From contig JBBHKE010001584.1 of assembly GCA_037447655.1 (NCBI GenBank), positions 1-64,000 of the forward strand: a stretch of 64,000 nucleotides of DNA, read 5' to 3'. Positions 22,430-31,932 of the stretch are shown here, piece by piece (position 1 is the stretch's first letter; each line of letters begins with the position of its first letter). The notes beneath the pieces were generated by a model that had not been told where the DNA came from, searched no databases, and saw only the letters and a program-made list of their open reading frames with translations. Origin of the DNA: Zygnema cylindricum (Eukaryota > Streptophyta > Zygnematophyceae > Zygnematales > Zygnemataceae). Made by a program: the position numbers and the translations under genes.

Positions 22430-22690
22430 ATTAGGATAGAAAAAGAGCTGAGGCGGTCTGCCTCTAACTCCCCTTTCCAAGCCCCCATACTTGTCGTAGT
22501 CACTGAAGGCTGGATAGGGAGCTAGAGCCATGGCTGCCTAGGCTCTCTAGAGAAGACAAGGGGTAAATTATGTAGTCTTACCAAAAGTTAGTTGACGGAC
22601 CCAGGAATTGATCCTGGTACCTACCGTCCATCAATCCGCGTTAGCCGTTAGCTCTAGCCGTTATGTCTAGAACAGATATTACGATATATA
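22430..22690 (-). mobile_element. tRNA-derived SINE copy b
   Basis: On the minus strand ctaacggctaacgcgg (A-box-like) is followed by ccaggatcaattcctgg, with a perfect B-box match GATCAATTC. Further on it shares an agagagcctaggcagccatgg block with the other copies. Ends are approximate. Confidence 0.6.
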
Positions 22691-22806
22691 GGGTTTGACA
22701 AATATATAAATCGTTATATGTAGATTAATCCGTTTAACGGCTAATAGATACTTAGTACATAGATACAGTTTAATTTAGTACGAAGTACGGAATGGGGGCA
22801 GAACGG

Positions 22807-22877
22807 ATACCGCGCATTTGTTTCGACAGCGAAACAAATACCGCGCATTTGTTTCGATAGCGAAACAAATACCGCGC
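22807..22877. repeat. 31-bp tandem repeat with an internal palindrome
   Basis: The unit ataccgcgcatttgtttcg followed by (a/t)(c/t)agcgaaacaa is present twice, with a third start. Each unit contains ttgtttcg...cgaaacaa, an inverted repeat that can form a hairpin. Confidence 0.85.
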
Positions 22878-22889
22878 GTCGAATTTCAG

Positions 22890-23535
22890 CGGCTACGATT
22901 ATAGCCGGTCTTGATCGGACGGCCACGATAGGCGCCGCGATCACGGAAAAGGCATTTTTGGCGTTTTAGGGTCTTTGTCACGTCATGTGACACGTGGCGT
23001 GATAACATTGGACTACGGGAATTCCGGAGATTACAGGAACTAATCCTGATTTGACACGTGTCGACATTTTGGCCATGTCGTACAATGGCCGTACAGAAAG
23101 TACACCGGCACCTGTACTTTTCTGTACGACACAGTAATTTGATTGGTGCCGTACTTCAGTAGATAGAGTTTTAGAGGGGGTATAGGACTTAGAAAATTTT
23201 GGGTAGGCAGCTGCCTCTCCCAGAGAGCACCCTGTATAAATGGCAAACTTTGGCCAGCCATAACTATTAATTTACTTGACCATTTTCAGTGATTCTTTTT
23301 GCTGCGGACTCAGGGGAGTCTAGGCTACACAAGGGTGTAGTCGGTCAGAGTTTTTGTCTGCCAGGGTGGCTTTATTTCTAAGGGAAAGTCAAAGTGGGTG
23401 AATGTGTCCAAATCTCATATTCTAACTTTGCATTCTGTGGTGGAACTGAGCACACAGAAAGTGTTATTTCACAGGGGTGAATCTATATTGGGGTTCTGAC
23501 TGTCAAGGGGTCAGTCACTTGGGTTTATATTAACT
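22890..23535 (+). mobile_element. LTR copy nested in the PIF-like element
   Basis: Contains ctgtataaatggcaaac (TATA-like) followed by ggccagccataac, shared with the LTR at 4565-6266, and ggccatgtcgtacaatggcc, shared in reverse complement with 25900-26480. No internal coding region, so a solo LTR is likely. Exact ends are not fixed. Confidence 0.6.
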
Positions 23536-24407
23536 TGGAGTCGGCACTATCTAGATTAGCTTCTTTTGGATCTGCATACTCTGAGGGCCAATGGAGGTCT
23601 CAGAGTTTCATAATCGTCGGAAGTTTCGTAGTCGCTTTCAATCGTCACAAGGTGTACCTACGTCTACAACCATCACATGTTAAAGTTCCAATTTCATTTT
23701 CGCACATTTGGACGCTCTTCAAAGTAGTACGGCGAATCTCCACTACAGTGCAAAATACTTTATCAAAGTACCGATTACATGGGGACGTACACTAAGTCAC
23801 GGAACGAGAATCACGTTATACGTCGCGTTTCAGAAAAAAATGTCGTTATCGCTAAAACAACATATTAAATAAAATTATTATTTTATAAAATACAATATAT
23901 CGCGATATATATTGCGATGGTTTATGCTGGTCGCGGTACGATATATCGAGGACTTTCCTCGATCGATATTTGATATATCAAATATCAAAATTATCGCGAT
24001 ATGAAACTACCCGATACCCAACACTAGTAACTACAACACTTGTATTATTAGTATCGTGAGTATCAGTATCGTCACCGCTCAATATTTTCAAAGCAGTTAT
24101 CGGACATGCTGGTTTTTAGACCTTTGTCCACCCACCTTATAATTGTAGGTCAATGAAATTGTAGGATCGCCTTTGTAGGACGTTCACAGATGTGCGATGT
24201 CCAGCGAAGCTCCCACCGACATCAGCCGTCCACCGACCTACAACGCATCTCTCGCGTCCGATTCCACTATTTTACACGCCGGAAAAAAATTGTGCACTAA
24301 ACAATAGATTCTCCTCCAAATCCAATTCCACTATCGCGCGCACAAAGTTGTGCTGACAATTCGTACAATTGGGTGAGACGTGCAGCGAAATGTTAAGAAC
24401 GGAGTTA

Positions 24408-25317
24408 CAGCGTGAATCGTTATTAGACAATAGAAATTATTAGTGTCAATAATAAATTAGTGTCATTGATGTTAATTTGTGTTTCAATCCCATTGTGAAA
24501 AAAATGTTGATGAAATTTCTTCCTAACGCTGATTTAGGTGTACAGAATTCGCCGTCATTACATATAGATTTAATAGGTAGAAGTACAAAATTTGATAGTT
24601 CGTACCACGTCTCGTCCTTCCATTGTAATCATAGTTCAAAAGTAGGTGAAAGTAGGCCCGTACAATATGCCTATTGCACGCAAAACATACAATATTACCT
24701 TAAGACCCATATTGTATTGGTCGCAAAATGACAAGAAATAGTAACACGGTTGAGTTGCACACCGATCAATAGAGAATTAAACGTCATGTCTAATTTTTGA
24801 AAAACATTTGGACAAAAAAATATTTTTTTGTGAGTTTGGAAGTATTTTTTATTTAAACCATTAGATTTGGACGATCAGACGGTCGCCGATCAAAGTAGCG
24901 ATCTAAGAAGATCACAAAAATCCCATAACACAACTTAAAATAAGGCGCCTACAAAAGGCTTACAATAGAAACACCTATTTTTAAACTATGATTGTAATGA
25001 AACCATAATTCTAATTTAAGTTTATTCTAAATTCTCGACTCTACGTTTATTCTAAGCGCAGTTCTGTATGTTACCGAATTAAATAAACTACAATTTCCGT
25101 ACAAATTTCGGTAACGAAGTAGAGTGCTGTAAAAACATTCATATTGCGTCCACCACACTATTCATGAAATAAGTACGATAACACCATTGACGTTAATTCA
25201 CAATAACTGTAATTTACGTCACGGTTAAATTAGATTCATTCACTGTATTTCGGGTATCAATGTCAAAATTTTGGGGTGTCGATGTAGAGTACATAAGGCT
25301 AATAACGATTCACGGTG
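24408..25317. mobile_element. TA-flanked MITE-like element M1, 910 bp including a nested hAT
   Basis: Ends CAGCGTGAATCGTTATTAG and CTAATAACGATTCACGGTG; flanked by TA (24406-24407, 25318-25319). The paralogous copy at about 30150 has the uninterrupted site (gcggatacctcatagc), which confirms the boundaries. The interior contains 24630-24990. Confidence 0.9.
24630..24990. mobile_element. Non-autonomous hAT-like element, CATAGTTCAAAAGTAGG family, 361 bp
   Basis: Ends CATAGTTCAAAAGTAGGTG and CACCTATTTTTAAACTATG; perfect 8-bp target duplication ATTGTAAT (24622-24629, 24991-24998). The interior matches the element at 51297-51854 in inverse orientation (gtccaaatc...cgatc blocks). Confidence 0.9.
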
Positions 25318-25899
25318 TACCTCATAGCTTGTTCATTATTTTGAGTAATCAAACGTACGTTTTACTCTGGTATTTTACGTGTTAGGGTATGTCCCTCTGT
25401 GCCAAAGTAAGGGTTTTTTATTTGTCGTTTTCCTATAAAACTTAGCGTCGTAGCGCCTAAGTTACAACCGTACAAAGAAATTGAAAAAAAAATTACATTT
25501 TGCGTTATCGTTGAACTAGGAATGTATAACATGTTGTCCTTTTGTGTTTTTCGAGCCACGGCCACATTAATGAACGCCATCTTCAAGCATTTCTCTAAAA
25601 CACATCGGCGATGTGTATTATATCAAATTATTTTTGCTAAACAAATAGGAACACATATTTTAACATTCAAAAATAATCAAACGATCTTAAGCGACGAGGA
25701 AAAGTACACAATTCATCATGTTTTGTTCTTTTGCGTTCAATACAACAAAGAAAAGTACACAATTTTTCTTTTCGCCCGCATTCGTCTAGTACAGATTTTT
25801 TTTCACACGTGTCTGAGATTTTGTGGCCACCATTAGCCCACAAAAATATGCAACGTGTATAATTCCTCTAAGATAATGCTTACCCCTTCCTATTTTATA

Positions 25900-26480
25900 T
25901 TGTATAAGTTCCACCCTAGCACACAAATATTCTCACCACCCTCGCTTTTTTGAGGCCCGACTCTCGTGAGCCGAACGCAAAAAAAATCACTAAATTTGCT
26001 TTCTTGAGCAGTAAGTTATCAATGGGCAAAAATGGCGTTTATAGTTACAAGCTCTCTCAAAGAGAGGTGGCTAAATTTCACCAAGTCTTAGTCTGCCTAC
26101 ACACAGCAACCTACCACTAAACCCTAGAACAATAAGATGACTGTAAAGTACGATAAGGTACATTGGCTGATGTACTTCTTGTAAGGCCATTGTACGACAT
26201 GGCCTTTTAAGTGACACCAATTAGATCGGGAGCCATGGTTCCTCCTCCCACCTGCTCCGGTGTCGAATAATGTGGCGCCATGTGGCATCGCTTGATGCTA
26301 TCTCCAAATGCCACCAAAATTTCATTCCGGGTTGGCGGTTGCAACGACGGCCGTCCGATCAAATATATGTACACGGTACAGATTCGGGTCGGTGCATCAA
26401 TGGTTTTATATGCGCCTCTATGTCTGTTTGTTCTATTAAATGATTTAGCCGTCGCGTAAGTGTTTAGATACTTATCAATA
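25900..26480 (-). mobile_element. LTR copy on the minus strand, nested
   Basis: In reverse complement it matches 4910-5330: gatcggacg(a/g)(a/c)cgtcgttgc, gtgggaggaggaac and the ggccatgt(c/t).tacaa block. The TATA-like element reads tataaacgcc on the minus strand near 26040. Bounds are approximate. Confidence 0.6.
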
Positions 26481-26486
26481 CCACTA

Positions 26487-26690
26487 CAATGACTTAACGG
26501 ATAAAACAGTAGGCTATTCTGAATTATGTAGGACCTAGGATCAAATCAGGGCCAGTCCAACATTTTGGTAAAGTGTCCTCTATTTCAATCTGCCACCTTC
26601 TGACCTATGAGGCAACCATGGTTTGCTTTGATCCTCGCACTCTCTCTAGAGTCTAAACTAAAATAGAGAAGTAAATTATTAACTACCTCT
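26487..26690 (+). mobile_element. tRNA-derived SINE copy c
   Basis: The head acttaacggataaaacagtagg aligns with copy a (ccttagcggataaggcgtagg), followed by taggatcaaatcaggg with the B-box GATCAAATC. The body includes gcaaccatggtttgc and ctctctagagtc blocks, as in the other copies. Confidence 0.65.
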
Positions 26691-27215
26691 TTTCAACATG
26701 GTCTCGAAATTCCGATGCCATTTCACGTCAACCGAACAGGAGACGCAAAGTCAAAGTGCATCTTCTTCAACCATGAAACACCACAAGTTGGAAGGCAGTG
26801 TGTCTCCTATGTCCAAGTAAAATATGCGACATCACAAGCAGTTTCGAAAACTAACGTACTGCAACATAGATTGTAGACGTTGACAACTGTAACAAATATT
26901 GTCGACTTATTCAATTGTCACAAACGTAAGTTACGATTTTGTTCTTACACATAGGGACACTTGAAAACTGCGTCCGACGGATTTGCGCTAAAATACAAAG
27001 TAAGTCTGCTAAGTTATAAGTACATGGGGACATACCATTACCCTCAACATCACGGCAAGGTTTTACAGTGTACTTTTTTTACCAGAGTTCATTTTTTTTC
27101 AGAGAGATATATTTTGTATCATGCATTATAAAATTTTTTCAAGTATTGTTTTACGGATAGTGTAGTAAATGTCGTCACTTTATTGTGTGTATGCTTTACT
27201 TTTTGATTTAAAAAA

Positions 27216-27900
27216 AAACTTAACTTTATATTGTTTAACTCTGAATTGTTATTAATGATATTAACACTAATTTGGTGCCTCTAAAATTTGACCCTCAAAC
27301 TTAAAATAGAACTATAAATGTTATTTGTTCATTTACGCTTATATAGGCAATTTTTAAATTCGTGTCATTTAATGTAATTTGGAAAATTATTAAATGGTTT
27401 ACTGTAAAAAAATTGTCAGTCCCTACAAAACTGTTATTGATAACATAAGATCGACTGAACAATCCAATAGACAATAAAAAGAAACACCCCACAAAAAAGT
27501 CGAAGTATTCGTCATACGACAAAAGAAAAATAGTTGATAAGTTAATTAATATATATATATATAGGCCTACGCTTTTCTCTTACAATTTGTTCTTCCCACT
27601 CATGAACTATTCTAAAATCATAAACATACAAAAAGGGATAAAAATGTTATACTTTATAACACTTAAATAGGCATTTTGTTGCGTAACAAAGAACGAATGC
27701 TTAACAAAAGACGACATTCGATAGTTCTCTTTGCCTTTGACTCATTCAAAAAATACGTGCGTTAAAGATGGAAAGAAAAGCAGATGCGCTCTCCTCGCGA
27801 AACAAATCAAAAACAATGAATTTATCACGTGCATTGTAGACTCGCTAAACTTCAACGTTACAAATATTTATGTAGATGAAATCAAACGCTTCAATCTACT
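27216..27900. other. AT-rich stretch, no gene recognised
   Basis: Includes a (TA)n run near 27549-27562. The open frame at 27731-28060 (109 codons, Lys/Asn-rich) overlaps transposon-like sequence and has no known domain. Confidence 0.5.
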
Positions 27901-27929
27901 ACCTCATATGCATATCGTTTCACCAAAGC

Positions 27930-28814
27930 GTCACTTCACCGTATTGAACAGGAATAAATGGCGTTCCCCACCTAACCAATACTTTGATGTGGTAATCTTT
28001 GTTTTAGTGAAAATTTTCCGTACTTTGAACTTTGCAAAGTTTTCCAATGTGCGAAAATGAAATCGTTACTTTAAAATTTGACAGTCGTAAACGTTGGTAC
28101 AACTACTGATAGTTGTAGACGAATATAAAAATTGCGAAAATTAGTGACGTCAACAATAGTAAAAGGTTGTAAAATGTTGATGTTTACTTTTTTGTGACAT
28201 TGTCGATGTTTAGGGTTGGGCAAAATTGTGATGTCATGCTCTTGGTGACAACGTCGAAGTAACTTATTTAAAGACTTTCTACCATGGATTCAATTTTTTT
28301 TCTTAATCTCTTCTCACTGGTCTTGCTATCAAAATACGCACAAAGGTAGTTAAAATGTTATTTTAAGATATTTCAATTCATACAAATATTGTCGTGTTTC
28401 GATCGAAGAAGTGTGCGATAAGAGCTGGAGTGTGAAAGAGAGAGGGAGAAGGGATGACGGTGTATACTTTTGCAAAATGTCTCTCGTGCTAAAAATTTCA
28501 CATTTGTGTGGTGCGTGCATGGACGTTTATTATTTGTTGCTCAAGTGATACTATACCAAAATCACCTAGACCTCTAGGTGATTTTGGATTTTTTTTTTTA
28601 TTTGATGTAATCGCGTGCCCTTGGGTTCAAAAGAGGAAGAAGCCAAATTGAGTACAAAAGACGTCAACACTAGAGTACGTTCAAAGTTTAAAGCTGACGT
28701 TTGTTGTAATGTGGTTTTGCAAATATTTTGTAAGGCATAAGCATTCCCTTTTGCGCACTGAATTCCAAAGGACGAAAGAAAAAACAAAATAATTTAACAC
28801 ATGGGAACACCTCT
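27930..28814 (-). mobile_element. Third, truncated relative of the PIF-like family
   Basis: In reverse complement it matches the interior of 21628-23792: tcattttcgcacatt(t)gg near its left side, ccctaaacat(c/t)(g/t)(a/c)caat with gtcgacgttgtcac-like sequence, the pyrimidine patch, and gccc(t/g)(t/g)gggt(t/c). The right end reads cacatgggaacacc, a mutated form of the family end. The left end is missing or unrecognisable. Confidence 0.55.
28556..28587. repeat. Perfect 15-bp inverted repeat (hairpin)
   Basis: CCAAAATCACCTAGA, two bases, then its exact reverse complement. A diverged form (ccaaaatcacctc...ggtgatttt) stands at the matching place of the related element near 21858, so it is a family feature. 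Confidence 0.9.
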
Positions 28815-29213
28815 TAATTCCAACAACTGCTTTTTACAAACGTACAAACAAATTGTCAGATAACATTATCGATACGGGAAAGTGAGTGCGTTGACATTGG
28901 AAAGCGCAATGGAATTTGATTATCAGTAATGAAGACGAGGGAAAATCGCGTGAACATGTTCAAATGTTGACCGTGTGACAGTGGTTATATTGGCTACGAT
29001 ATGGCAATGTGTATCCGAATTAATGTTATGTGAAAGAATTAGCGTTAATTGTTTTTGAAAGTACACCCTTAAATCCAAAATAAGTTAATAGCACAATTTT
29101 TTTCCTCTAATAATTTATTTCCATTAATATCAATTCATAGTGTAATTACATGTATTACATAGTACAAGCTAAAGTTAATAGCCGATAAAATATAACGGTC
29201 AACTGCCCGTAAT
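28815..29213. other. No gene or repeat recognised
   Basis: AT-rich spacer between two transposon relics. Confidence 0.5.
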
Positions 29214-29675
29214 CAGAGGTCGCAAAAGTTAAAATTTTAGATACCCAAAAGCGACATTTTTTTTTTTCAAAATCTGAACACCCAATACCCGGCTTGGTTA
29301 TGTCACACTTTTAAATTGTTAACCGTTACCCGATACGCGTGTACGAAAATAAAATTTAACCGAAACTCGATTTCTCGCGACTACCCGTACTTGTCAGTAC
29401 TGTTATTATGCACAAAATTAATGGCACATCTCCCTCATACCTTCCAAGATACTAAGAGTACACAGTACAATAATGTTGGATAGTATTGACAGTACAAAAC
29501 CTTCAGTTTTTTTCGTTTTTTACTTACCCGACTGTACCCGATTTGTTTTTTTTTGTGAATCACCCGCCCCAATCCGACCTTCCCCCAAAATTTGGCACCC
29601 GAATCCGTTCCGGATCCGACGCGGGCAGTCTGTTAACGGTCGGGTACGGATTTGGGTACCCGATTGCGACCTCTG
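29214..29675. mobile_element. Non-autonomous hAT-like element, CAGAGGTCGC family, 462 bp
   Basis: Ends CAGAGGTCGCAAA and GATTGCGACCTCTG; flanks CCCGTAAT / CCCGTTAC (6 of 8 match, an aged 8-bp duplication). Subterminal acccg/cgggt motifs on both sides. Same family as 18500-19516. Confidence 0.8.
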
Positions 29676-29698
29676 CCCGTTACACAAGAATCTTCACC

Positions 29699-30460
29699 AA
29701 TCGATATTTTCAAATCGGTGAATCGGACATGCTGGTTTTGTCCAGCCGCCTTACAACTGTAGGTCAATGAAATTGTAGGATCGCCTTGTAGGACGTTCGC
29801 AGATCTGCGACGGCCAGCGAAGCTCCCACCGACATCAGCCGTCCACCGACCTACAGCGCATCTCTCGCGTCCGATTCCATTGTTTTCCACGCCGGGAAAA
29901 ATATCAAACCCTAAGCGATAGATCGTTCTTATAATTTCGTTTCAGTTCCACTATCGCGCGCACGAAATACTTGTACACTTTGGTCAGTTTGGTGAGACGT
30001 GCAGCGGTATTGTACGGTAATTCGTTCTTATGATTTCGTTCCAATTCCACTATCGCGCGCACGAAATTTTCGTACACTTTGGTGAGACGTGCAGCGGTAT
30101 TGTACGGTAATGGGATCGAGGCGATCAAACCCGAATGTTAAGAACGCGGATACCTCATAGCGTAATGACGCTATCGAAGTTTTACCCGCGTTTTAGGGCT
30201 ATATCGTACGAATTTTACATTATTTTGGGATATTTAACGTACGGTTTACACTCATACTGTACGATTTACCCTCAACTTCGCGACACGTTTCTACAATGTA
30301 CTTCTCCTATCAGAGAGCTTATGTTTTTCAGAGGCAGATACTCCGTACAAGGCATTGTACCAACGCTTAAGTACTCTTGTACGGATAGTGCAGTGAATAA
30401 AATCACTTTATTGAGTCTCCGTTACTTTTTTCAAATAGTCGTCGAGAAATTTCAAGTTTT
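29699..30460 (+). repeat. Copy B of the receptor-kinase upstream region
   Basis: Continuous sequence equivalent to copy A (24083-27215 without insertions). It contains an internal direct duplication of about 90 bp (ttccactatcgcgcgcacgaa at about 29947 and 30046). The segment 30135-30460 is again repeated as copy C at 30570-30970. Confidence 0.88.
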
Positions 30461-30569
30461 CTGAAGAAAAAAGGCTGGTTTTTATTTCAGGTGAAAAAAA
30501 CCTCAGAAAAAGAGAGACAGAGAGAGAGGGAGAGAGAGAGAGAGAGGGACAGAGAAATAGCTTGAATTG

Positions 30570-30970
30570 TGACAGTAGAAGAAATGACTCTGCCGAAGTT
30601 TTACTCTCGTTTTAGGGTTAAGTCGTACAGTTTGAGCAGTATATTAGGTTATTATACGTACGGAATACACTCATATTGTACGATTTACCCTAAAAATCGT
30701 CGCACGTTTCTGCAATGTACTTTCCCTATCAGAGCTGATTTATTTTGCAGAAACAGATACTCCGTACCTGGCGTTGTACCAAAGGCTACAGTGCTCCTGT
30801 ACGGATATTCTAGTATATACAATCATTTTATTGAGTCTATTATTTACTTTTTTCTCCTTTTTTCATGTAGAAATCCTCGGGAATTTTTCAAGTTTTCTGA
30901 AGACAAATACGCTGGTTTTTATTTCAGGTGAAAGAATCCTCAGAGAAAGAGAGAGAGAGAGAGAGGGAAA
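30570..30970 (+). repeat. Copy C of the receptor-kinase upstream region
   Basis: Aligns with 30135-30560 from gaagttttac through gtacgatttaccct, agatactccgtac, tgtacggata and ttttatttcaggtgaaa. Both copies end in GA-rich runs (30510-30558 and 30946-30970). It lies 170-570 bp upstream of the proposed start codon and so may hold the promoter or 5' UTR. Confidence 0.88.
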
Positions 30971-31135
30971 GCCTGGATTGTGACCTTACGAGGGCGATAA
31001 TAAAAGGATAGTTAGAGAAAGTGAGAGAGAGAGATAACTATTGGAAATTGCTTTTTGTTTAGTCCCCCAGTTTTTGCAGGAAGCACTTTTGAAGTTGATT
31101 GAGCTGAAGCAGAAACTTAGAGAAAGGAAGGACGG
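30971..31135 (+). promoter_or_regulatory. Proximal upstream region with GAGA tracts
   Basis: Two GA repeats (ending at 30970, and 31019-31036) lie 100-190 bp before the start codon. An in-frame TAG at 31118-31120 precedes the ATG at 31136. GAGA tracts are common in plant 5' leaders and promoters; a regulatory role here is inference. No convincing TATA box was identified. Confidence 0.35.
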
Positions 31136-31932
31136 ATGTTCAATCTGCCACGTGGCAAAATGAGTGCCAGGTATGGTTCCAGAAAGAATGTAATTTATCC
31201 CTTGCCTTTCTCAGCATAAAACCTAAGGCTAGACTGGATCATCCAATATGAAAATTTTGAACAGAATTCATATTTTTGGTAAAATTGCTGGTTTTGTGAC
31301 CTAAATTTGAAGCAGTCGAATATCTGCTTCTCTCTCCCTCTCTCTCTCTGTGTCTCTGTGTCAGTTTTAATTTATTTTTCTTCCTTTCAGCAAACACCGG
31401 TAATACACGGCTTGTCTATTTCTTAGAACGGAAATCGTAATGAAAGTCCCCCTCTGTTTGATTCGTCAGCAGATCTTACAGCTGGCATTCGTACATAGGG
31501 TTCTGCTTCCATTACCAGCAGTTTTAGGAATCGCTGCCATCAATGTGCTTCAGGCTCTCTAATGGTGATGGTTTAGGGTTTTTTAGGTTTTCCTCAGCAA
31601 CTTTTTTCTGACGTTGCCACACAATGGCATTTCGGCACACGTTGTCACACACTGGCACACTCACAAAATGTCACACAGTCACACATTGTCACGCGTGTGT
31701 TAGCGTGCACGTATCGTGATACACATTGGCGCACATTGTCATCCATTGTTTTGAATTGTGACACATTGTTGTACATTGTCACACATTGACACAAATTGTC
31801 TTTTTCTGCGCATTTTCAGGCGAGGTCCCTACTGCCCAGTATTGCGGGCGTATTTTTCTGCCTTGTCGTTTATTGCCTTTATGACGCTGGTTGAAGGGGC
31901 AGAGGCTGTCAAAGTGGAATCCGCCCAAGCAG
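31136..31932 (+). other. Exons 1-2: start and signal peptide
   Basis: Exon 1 (31136-31170) gives [11 protein letters not shown] and two bases of an Arg codon, ending in a strong donor (ccag|gtatgg). Exon 2 (31820-31932) starts after ttttcag and completes the Arg. The join gives a basic n-region (ARRG), a hydrophobic core ([15 protein letters not shown]) and a likely cleavage zone (EGAEA, residues 37-41). A second in-frame ATG at 31160 would give a shorter signal peptide. Exon 2 by itself has no upstream ATG in frame, and exon 1 is the ATG-bearing segment I found with matching phase. Confidence 0.7.

Larger units (their letters stand above)
21628..23792. mobile_element. PIF/Harbinger-like non-autonomous element nested in the hAT element
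   Basis: Inverted ends AGGTACGTCCCCATGTA and TACATGGGGACGTACAC, flanked by the trinucleotide TAA (21625-21627, 23793-23795), as is typical for PIF/Harbinger (TWA targets). The related hAT copy at 50163 lacks this insert at the corresponding site (ctttaagtcacgg in reverse complement), which gives an empty-site check. It contains a SINE and an LTR and has no transposase frame. Confidence 0.8.
20882..24026. mobile_element. hAT-like element, 3145 bp including nested insertions
   Basis: Ends TAGTGTTGGGTATCG and CGATACCCAACACTA; perfect 8-bp target duplication GTAACTAC (20874-20881 and 24027-24034). The shell (20882-21627 plus 23793-24026) matches, in opposite orientation, the element at 50163-50875, including an AG(C/T)-rich trinucleotide patch near 21195-21250. 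The middle 2.2 kb is a separate PIF-like insertion (21628-23792). Confidence 0.92.
25385..27037. mobile_element. PIF/Harbinger-like non-autonomous element, 1653 bp, with nested LTR and SINE
   Basis: Ends GGGTATGTCCC and GGGGACATACCA, inverted with one mismatch in the first 11 bp; target duplication TTA (25382-25384, 27038-27040). The empty site is visible at about 30270 (gatttaccctcaac). The left interior resembles that of 21628-23792 (ccgtacaa(a)gaaatt). Confidence 0.85.
24083..27215 (+). repeat. Copy A of the region upstream of the receptor-kinase gene, broken by insertions
   Basis: Segments 24083-24407, 25318-25384 and 27038-27215 align in order with the continuous sequence 29699-30410. 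Landmarks: ggacatgctggtttt, ccaccgacatcagccgtcc, tgttaagaacg.gga, acctcatagc, ttaccctcaac and acggatagtg. The gaps are exactly the TA-flanked element 24408-25317 and the PIF-like element 25385-27037. Confidence 0.85.

Noticed and set aside
31440-31562. 40-codon ATG frame as first exon of the receptor kinase
   Set aside because: It ends in a stop, and the candidate donor I tested (phase 0) does not fit exon 2; the ATG at 31136 with donor at 31170 fits exactly.
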